Shown: piece by piece, positions 43,922-48,966 of the stretch
Layout: each line of letters begins with the position of its first letter
How positions within the stretch are numbered: position 1 is the first letter of the stretch
Assembly (NCBI GenBank): GCA_900556135.1
Contig: USNR01000008.1
Coordinates: 1 to 48,966 of the forward strand
From: an uncultured Clostridium sp.
GTDB taxonomy: Bacteria > Bacillota > Clostridia > TANB77 > CAG-508
Direction: 5' to 3'
Length of the DNA stretch: 48,966 bases
Program-made: the position numbers and the translations under genes
Notes under the pieces: generated by a model
What the model saw: the letters and a program-made list of their open reading frames with translations, nothing else
Databases searched by the model: none
Told to the model about the DNA's origin: nothing

Positions 43922-44914
43922 TTACACATTATATTTTATTATTTTTTGATTTGCTTCTTCGTCTATTCCAGTAGCTATTACTGTAACCATTATTGCATCA
44001 TGTATATTTTCATCAACAATTGTTCCAAATATTATATTAGCTTCAGAATCTAAGTATTCTTTTATGTATCCAACAGCTGTACTTACTTCACTTAATCCTA
44101 AGTCTATTCCACCTGTTACATTTACTATTAATCCTTTAGCGCCTCTTATAGAAGTTGATAGCAATGGACTATCAATAGCTGCTGCTGCTGCATCAATTGC
44201 TCTTTGTTCTCCATCAGCTATTCCTATACCCATATGAGCAATTCCGCTATCTTTCATTATTGTTTTAACATCTGCAAAGTCTATATTTATAAAACCAGGT
44301 ATTGTTATTAAATCTGTAATTCCTTGAACACCCTTTTTCAATACTCCATCAGCTTCTCTAAATGCATCTACCATGGTTGTACCTTTAGCAACAGATTTTA
44401 TCAGATTGCTGTTTTCTACAACTATTAGTGCATCAACATTTTTTCTCATTCTTGCAATTCCATTTTCAGCATTTTCACGTCTTCTTTTTCCTTCGAAAAC
44501 AAATGGCTTTGTTACGATTCCTACAGTTAATATTCCTAGACTCTTAGAAATTTCGCAAACAACAGGCGCTGCACCAGTTCCAGTTCCTCCTCCCATTCCA
44601 GCTGTAACAAATACCATATCTGCACCGTTTAGAACTTTTCTTATATTTTCTTCATCTTCTCTTGCAGCCATCTCTCCTAATAATGGATTAGAACCTGCTC
44701 CTAGTCCCTTTGTAGTATTCTTTCCTATATTCATTTTTATATCTGCTTTTGATTGAAGCAGAGCTTGTTCTTCAGTGTTCATTGCTATAAATTGTACATT
44801 TTGAATTTTCTCTTCAATCATTCTGTTTACAGCGTTGTTACCAGCTCCTCCAACTCCTATAACTTTTATTTTTACTAAATCGTTGTTATAAATTTCTTGA
44901 TCCGAATATCTCAT
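43922..44914 (-). CDS. ftsZ: Cell division protein FtsZ lacking the C-terminal tail
   Basis: 330 residues. Tubulin-like GTPase with GGAGNNAVNR (22-31), the G-box GGGTGTG (108-114), TKPFVFEGKRR and the T7 region. The protein stops after the globular fold (TGIDEEANQKIIKYNV). The linker and the conserved C-terminal peptide that normally binds FtsA, SepF and ZapA are absent, and I see no frameshifted remnant after the stop. Either a second FtsZ or a lineage trait. AAAGGATG precedes the ATG. Confidence 0.93.
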   Translation of the reverse strand: MRYSDQEIYNNDLVKIKVIGVGGAGNNAVNRMIEEKIQNVQFIAMNTEEQALLQSKADIKMNIGKNTTKGLGAGSNPLLGEMAAREDEENIRKVLNGADMVFVTAGMGGGTGTGAAPVVCEISKSLGILTVGIVTKPFVFEGKRRRENAENGIARMRKNVDALIVVENSNLIKSVAKGTTMVDAFREADGVLKKGVQGITDLITIPGFINIDFADVKTIMKDSGIAHMGIGIADGEQRAIDAAAAAIDSPLLSTSIRGAKGLIVNVTGGIDLGLSEVSTAVGYIKEYLDSEANIIFGTIVDENIHDAIMVTVIATGIDEEANQKIIKYNV

Positions 44915-45000
44915 TTTTACATCCTTTCTGATTTTGTATGTTGACTTTGATGTCTAACAATATTTTACATTTTATTTTGTGCCTACCACAATTTATTAAT

Positions 45001-45029
45001 ATATTACTACTTTTTGCAGTATTAATCAA
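45001..45029 (-). promoter_or_regulatory. Promoter of ftsZ-dxs
   Basis: TTGATT (45029-45024), 17-base spacer, TAATAT (45006-45001), about 90 bases before the ftsZ ATG. Confidence 0.5.
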
Positions 45030-45070
45030 CTAAATTTTTAAATAATTTCCTTTTTATTATATTTTTCTAA

Positions 45071-45889
45071 TTACATTATTTTTCCATTTATAATTTTTTC
45101 AAAAAACTCTGCTGCACCATCTAAATCATTAGAGTTTGTTACTTCGTCAACCTTAGACTTTAATCCTCTAACTGCATTTTTCATTGCAACACTATATCCA
45201 ACATGTTCTAATAATTCCAAATCATTGTAGCTATCTCCAATTCCTATTGTTTCCTCTTTTTTTACATTTAAGATTTCACAAATTTTCTCAACAGCTACAC
45301 CTTTTGATGTATTCTGGTCAACTATATCACAGTATATACTATCTGTTGGAATTATTGATTTATTATTAAAGCATTTAGATTCATTTATAATTCGAATTCC
45401 TTCCACTTTAAGGATTTCTTCTCTTACTCTTTTCATCTTTTCAAAATCTTTATCTATTATTATACATTGCATTATATTGTTGTCATAAGCTGACTTTATA
45501 ATTCCTTCACTTGGAATAATCTCCGTTTGATCCTTATATTTATACTTATTCACAATTCGAATATTTCCTGTATTCATAACAAATATGCAGTCTTCCCTCT
45601 GAGCTATCTCATACAATTTCACAATAGCATTAATCCCAACCATGTTCCTGTATTCAACTTTTTTGGTTATATAATTATAGACCTCTGCGCCGTTAGAAGA
45701 AATAATATATCTACTCGCATTACATTCCCTGCTTACTCTTTCCACTTCACAACGAGGTCTGCCAGAGCACATTATTACTTCTATTCCCATCTTTTTTAAT
45801 TTTTCTATATCATCTTTTGTTCTCTGAGAAATCTCTCTTTTACTGTTTCTAAGGGTTCCATCTATATCTGCAAATATTATCTTATACAT
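45071..45889 (-). CDS. Cof-type HAD phosphatase
   Basis: About 272 residues from ATG 45889, with AGAAGG upstream; an upstream GTG (45898) would overlap that site. HAD motif I FADIDGTL (7-14), motif II VIMCSGRP, motif III region and motif IV GIGDSYNDLELL. Cof/IIB hydrolases act on sugar phosphates or nucleotides; the substrate is unknown. Single gene. Confidence 0.88.
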   Translation of the reverse strand: MYKIIFADIDGTLRNSKREISQRTKDDIEKLKKMGIEVIMCSGRPRCEVERVSRECNASRYIISSNGAEVYNYITKKVEYRNMVGINAIVKLYEIAQREDCIFVMNTGNIRIVNKYKYKDQTEIIPSEGIIKSAYDNNIMQCIIIDKDFEKMKRVREEILKVEGIRIINESKCFNNKSIIPTDSIYCDIVDQNTSKGVAVEKICEILNVKKEETIGIGDSYNDLELLEHVGYSVAMKNAVRGLKSKVDEVTNSNDLDGAAEFFEKIINGKIM

Positions 45890-45951
45890 ACAGTACACCT
45901 TCTTTTTATCAAAATTAAGTATAATTATTTTATTTCATAAATCTAATTAAG

Positions 45952-47514
45952 TCAACTATTTTCTGCAATTGTTATAGCACATTTTATTCCGTCTATTGCA
46001 GCAGACATAATACCTCCAGCATAGCCGGCACCTTCACCACATGGATATATTCCTTCAATATTAGACATTAATGTTTCTTTATTTCTAACTATTGTTACAG
46101 GTGATGAGCTTCTTGTTTCTACACCTGTTAATATGCTATCTGGGTCTGCAAAACCTTTTATCTTTTTATCAAAATACATTAATGCTTCTTTCATTGTTTC
46201 ATTAACATAGTCTGGTAATATTTCTTGTAAATTTGTTAATGTAACTCCAGGTTTATATGTTGGCTTAACTTTTCCTATTTTTTCAGATTTTTTATTATTT
46301 ATATAATCTTCAACTCTTTGTATTGGAGCATAATAATTTGAGCCACCCAATTTAAAAGCTTTCTCTTCTAATTCCTTTTGAAAATACATTCCTTCCAATG
46401 GCGAATTACCTGGAAAGTCTTTTGGTGTAACCTCTACTAATACTGCACTATTAGCATTTTCTCCATCTCTTGCAAATGTACTCATTCCATTTGTTACTAC
46501 TGTTCCTTCCTCACTAGAAGATGCCATAACTTCTCCTCCAGGGCACATGCAAAAAGTATAACACGAGCGACTCTCACCATGATATGCAAGCTTATATTCT
46601 GCAGGAGGAAGTTTAAGCTTAGTTGCAGTTCCATATTGTGATTTATTTATCATTTCTTGCTTATGTTCAATCCTGACTCCAACAGAAAAATTCTTCTTTT
46701 CCATATTCAATTTATGTTTATATAGATTTTCAAATGTATCTCTAGCACTATGACCAATAGCAAATACTGCTGTATCTATATCTATTTTTTTGCCACTAGC
46801 GCACATTATAGCTTTTAGTTTTTCTTTCTCCACCTCTATATCTACAACTTTTTCATTAAAATGAACTTCTCCACCATTAGTTATTATATAATCTCTTATA
46901 TTTTTTATAATATTAATTAAATTATCTGTTCCAATATGAGGCTTATTCACATATTCAATTTCCTTTGGAGCTCCAAATGTAATAAACTTTTCTATAACCT
47001 TTTTACAAAATGGATTATGAAGATTAGTAGTTAACTTTCCATCCGAAAAAGTACCTGCTCCACCTTCTCCAAATTGAACATTTGACAAAGTATTTAGTTT
47101 TCCATTTTTTCTAAATTCTTCAACATCTTGTTTTCTTTTTTCAACTTTATTACCTTGTTCTAATATAATAGGTTTAAATCCTTTTTCTATCAATGTAAGA
47201 GCACAAAACAAACCAGCTGGTCCAGCTCCAACTATTACAACTGTTTTTCCTTTTTTAGCATTTTCTTCGTAGACTTTAGTTAATTCTTTTTTACTCTCTG
47301 CCAATTCTCTACTTTCTTTATCTATATCAGATTGAAACTTAACTTCAATAGAGTAATTGTAATGTACATCTGATTTATCTCTAGCATCTATTGATTTCTT
47401 CAAAACTCTATATTCTTTTACTTTTGCAAAATCAATTTTATTCTTTTTACAAGCATATTTCACAACTTCATTTTCAGTTAAATCGTCACGTATTTTTATA
47501 TTTTCTATCTTCAA
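45952..47514 (-). CDS. FAD-dependent dehydrogenase, NAD(FAD)-utilising family
   Basis: About 520 residues. N-terminal domain of about 85 residues (DDLTENEVVKYACKKNKI), then the Rossmann FAD motif VIVGAGPAGLFCALTL (94-109) and GEGGAGTFSDGKLTT, and the C-terminal GEGAGYAGGIMSAAIDG. The group is an uncharacterised oxidoreductase family. Start TTG 47514 is preferred, since AGAGG lies ten bases upstream and the longer frame (47562) would contain its own -10 promoter. Confidence 0.82.
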   Translation of the reverse strand: MKIENIKIRDDLTENEVVKYACKKNKIDFAKVKEYRVLKKSIDARDKSDVHYNYSIEVKFQSDIDKESRELAESKKELTKVYEENAKKGKTVVIVGAGPAGLFCALTLIEKGFKPIILEQGNKVEKRKQDVEEFRKNGKLNTLSNVQFGEGGAGTFSDGKLTTNLHNPFCKKVIEKFITFGAPKEIEYVNKPHIGTDNLINIIKNIRDYIITNGGEVHFNEKVVDIEVEKEKLKAIMCASGKKIDIDTAVFAIGHSARDTFENLYKHKLNMEKKNFSVGVRIEHKQEMINKSQYGTATKLKLPPAEYKLAYHGESRSCYTFCMCPGGEVMASSSEEGTVVTNGMSTFARDGENANSAVLVEVTPKDFPGNSPLEGMYFQKELEEKAFKLGGSNYYAPIQRVEDYINNKKSEKIGKVKPTYKPGVTLTNLQEILPDYVNETMKEALMYFDKKIKGFADPDSILTGVETRSSSPVTIVRNKETLMSNIEGIYPCGEGAGYAGGIMSAAIDGIKCAITIAENS

Positions 47515-47540
47515 TTTTGTATGCACCTCTTCTACGCGAA

Positions 47541-47569
47541 AGTATATCAATAAAAGGCTCAAAAGTCAA
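47541..47569 (-). promoter_or_regulatory. Promoter of the FAD-dependent dehydrogenase gene
   Basis: TTGACT (47569-47564), 17-base spacer, TATACT (47546-47541). It overlaps the start of the longest possible ORF, which supports the TTG start. Confidence 0.7.
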
Positions 47570-47600
47570 TGAAAATGCCAATAGTTTTTGTAGGTCTTTG

Positions 47601-47655
47601 GCAAAAAAATATGTAGGAAAAAACGGCATTTTCGTTTGTCATTTTCCTACATATT
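47601..47655 (-). terminator. Terminator downstream of the DGR-type variable protein gene
   Basis: Perfect 14-bp arms AATATGTAGGAAAA (47608-47621) and its mirror (47642-47655) around a 20-base loop, followed by TTTTTG on the minus strand. Confidence 0.75.
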
Positions 47656-47701
47656 GTTATATCGCGTAGTTATGTTAACTTTTTTTTACTCTTATACTAT
47701 G

Positions 47702-47755
47702 GGGTCTGGCACCTGGTAATCTCTGGTATCTCGCATCCAGGACTCAGGTCTACCC
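47702..47755 (-). other. GC-rich hairpin directly after the variable protein's stop codon
   Basis: GGGT/ACCC, CTG/CAG and CCTGG/CCAGG pair across 54 bases. The stretch from 47701 to 47760 is about 53% GC, far above the neighbours. In DGRs an IMH followed by a hairpin lies at the end of the variable repeat and directs mutagenic homing, so this could be that element; it may also be an ordinary RNA 3' structure. Confidence 0.45.
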
Positions 47756-47940
47756 TTAATAAAGTGAGACACGGGCTCCATGGTAGTTGTCGCTGGTGGT
47801 CGTAAAGTAGACGTTGCGGTTAGAGGCTGGACAGAGCGAGCCATCGCCGAGGTAATTGCCACCACGTCGAGTGCAAGGAAGGCTAGAACGGGAAGTATAT
47901 TCTAGGGTCCACTCCCATACGTTACCAGCAAGGTCATATA
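47756..47940 (-). repeat. Putative DGR variable region (VR), 3' end of the prepilin-FGE gene
   Basis: The last ~120 bases are 53-58% GC, against about 35-38% further upstream in the gene. Codons at surface-loop positions are mostly NNC or NNT (AAC, TAC, CTC, GGC, GTC, AGC), as expected if adenines of AAC-type template codons have been replaced. The encoded motif is GNVWEW followed by TRRGGNYLGDG and NYHGARVSLY, the classic DGR C-terminal ligand-binding region of FGE-type proteins. No template repeat is seen in this window, so the exact limits are a guess. Confidence 0.6.
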
Positions 47941-48966
47941 TATTCATTTTGCTATTTCTTGCGTCTGCTCCTGTTGTTAGTAATACTGCACTTGATGGCT
48001 TTTGATAGCCTGCCGTTGTAACTCGTGCCCAACTTGCGCCATCATTAGTTGAATATTGGGCATTCGTATTTGTTATCGTAAATCCTGTTGCATTGCTGTA
48101 ATTTCCCCAATTTGTACTATCAGTTTTTAAATCTGCTTGCGATGTTCCTTTTGTTTCTAAATATTTTAGCACTAAGTCCCATTGCACTCCAAACATTAAA
48201 CTACTTGTATATGTTCCTCCACTTGGTAATACTCTACTTGCTAATGTTTGTGCTTCTCTACACGTTATATATGTTAATGGATTTTGATTTGCTTTTGATG
48301 TTGGTACTAAATCTGCTGCAATTGTACTATGGCTTGTTCTATTTGTTCCAATTCCTGCTTCGTATCTTCCTATCCAGAATCCTCCGTTTTGGTACACGCT
48401 TTTTAGCATTTTATTATACATTATTGGATAATTTGCTTGTGATACCCCACATCCGTTATACCATTTATCTGAATATCCACTTTTTCTATAGTCGCTTGTA
48501 TATGCTATTAATTTCCCTTTTATTGTATTTAATTCTGTATTAGAAAATTCCGTTATATTTAAATTATCCTCCCCATAAATTGCTTCAGTTTTTGGAACTT
48601 CTATCCATACATATTGGTTTCCACTTCCGTCTTGTATTACTAATCCAGTACTTAAATTTGTTCCTGTTACTTGTGTAAAGTTACTGCCTGGATAATAAGG
48701 CGTTGTTCCCGTTCCAGTTGGCAATGAACCTCCTTCTGAACCTCCGCCATTTTCTCCTGTCATTTGGTTTATATAATCCACTGCTGAATTTAAATCTGTT
48801 TGATCATTTACTCTTCCTTGCTCATGTTTATCTTTTGCATCTCCTGCTCTGCTTATTATTCCATTATTATCTAGCACTAGCCTTATACTTATTCCTGCTA
48901 GGATTAATAAAACAACAATTGTTACAACAAGAGCCACTAGAGTGATACCTTTTTCTGCTTTTATCT
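47756..48966 (-). CDS. Prepilin-like protein with C-terminal FGE/C-type-lectin domain (DGR variable protein; 5' end outside window)
   Basis: The frame is open to the right edge. It begins KAEKGITLVALVVTIVVL, a type IV prepilin processing site and hydrophobic helix, then a helical pilin-like stem (GIISRAGDAKDKHEQG), a Gly/Ser/Thr-rich linker (NGGGSEGGSLPTGTG) and an FGE-sulfatase/SUMF1-like fold: GFWIGRYEAGIG, NPLTYITCREAQ, MFGVQWDLVL, and GNVWEW plus GARVSLY at the end. FGE-like folds are frequent targets of diversity-generating retroelements. So this may be a surface pilin with a hypervariable adhesive tip. The formylglycine-generating cysteine pair of true FGE is not expected and not evident. 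The RT gene is not visible. Confidence 0.8.
   Translation of the reverse strand, partial: IKAEKGITLVALVVTIVVLLILAGISIRLVLDNNGIISRAGDAKDKHEQGRVNDQTDLNSAVDYINQMTGENGGGSEGGSLPTGTGTTPYYPGSNFTQVTGTNLSTGLVIQDGSGNQYVWIEVPKTEAIYGEDNLNITEFSNTELNTIKGKLIAYTSDYRKSGYSDKWYNGCGVSQANYPIMYNKMLKSVYQNGGFWIGRYEAGIGTNRTSHSTIAADLVPTSKANQNPLTYITCREAQTLASRVLPSGGTYTSSLMFGVQWDLVLKYLETKGTSQADLKTDSTNWGNYSNATGFTITNTNAQYSTNDGASWARVTTAGYQKPSSAVLLTTGADARNSKMNIYDLAGNVWEWTLEYTSRSSLPCTRRGGNYLGDGSLCPASNRNVYFTTTSDNYHGARVSLY

Noticed and set aside
47756..47940. Template repeat inside the window
   Set aside because: I found no second GC-rich copy of the variable region anywhere in the window.
1..48966. CRISPR arrays, rRNA genes, complete insertion sequences or phage genes
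   Set aside because: No short regularly spaced repeats, no rRNA signature, no transposase, integrase or structural phage ORF was seen.

Overview
The window is AT-rich, low-GC DNA from a spore-forming member of the Clostridia. Sporulation genes (yabP, yabQ, a ytvI-type permease), a SufCBDSU iron-sulfur operon, purine-rich Shine-Dalgarno sites and many hairpin-plus-U-run terminators all point that way. Most genes lie on the minus strand. I could not assign a species.

Layout. 1-1.9 kb: the 3' part of a BceB-like FtsX permease. 1.9-3.7 kb: gene-poor DNA with a gene remnant, a degenerate ~172-bp repeat, a candidate structured RNA and a divergent pair of small genes, one of which seems to start on a non-canonical codon. 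4.3-9.2 kb: core genes rho, divIC, yabQ, yabP, a BI-1 family protein, and prfB with its +1 programmed frameshift. 9.2-13.3 kb: YgjP-like protease, a frameshifted membrane protein, tyrS preceded by an 18-codon ORF, an acetyltransferase and an esterase-like hydrolase. 13.5-18.2 kb: an accessory patch holding a methyltransferase behind a leader peptide and attenuator, then a decaying operon (DUF3800 frameshifted, GNAT deleted, small gene broken) that keeps one intact GNAT-GNAT-DUF402 fusion. 18.2-29.9 kb: secA, an OB-fold membrane protein, ytvI-like, a CBS protein, murD, a CMP-kinase-like protein, two small 83-residue proteins, and uvrA.

30-35 kb: a thymidine-kinase-like protein lacking the usual catalytic Glu, an AsnB-like synthetase lacking its glutaminase Cys, copA and copZ. 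35-41 kb: tcdA and sufU, sufS, sufD, sufB, sufC, read as one eight-gene run sufC to copA from a promoter overlapped by a perfect 12-bp-arm palindrome. 41-47.5 kb: ylmH, tRNA-Gln(CUG), dxs, a tail-less ftsZ, a Cof-type phosphatase and a FAD-dependent dehydrogenase.

47.7-49 kb (right edge): the most striking item. A secreted or surface protein with a type IV prepilin-like N-terminus carries a formylglycine-generating-enzyme (FGE)/C-type-lectin-like C-terminal domain. Its last ~180 bases are strongly GC-rich with NNC-type codons, and a GC-rich hairpin follows the stop codon at once. This is the signature of the variable protein of a diversity-generating retroelement (DGR). No reverse transcriptase, Avd or template repeat is visible in the window, so the retroelement core would have to lie beyond the right edge or elsewhere in the genome.
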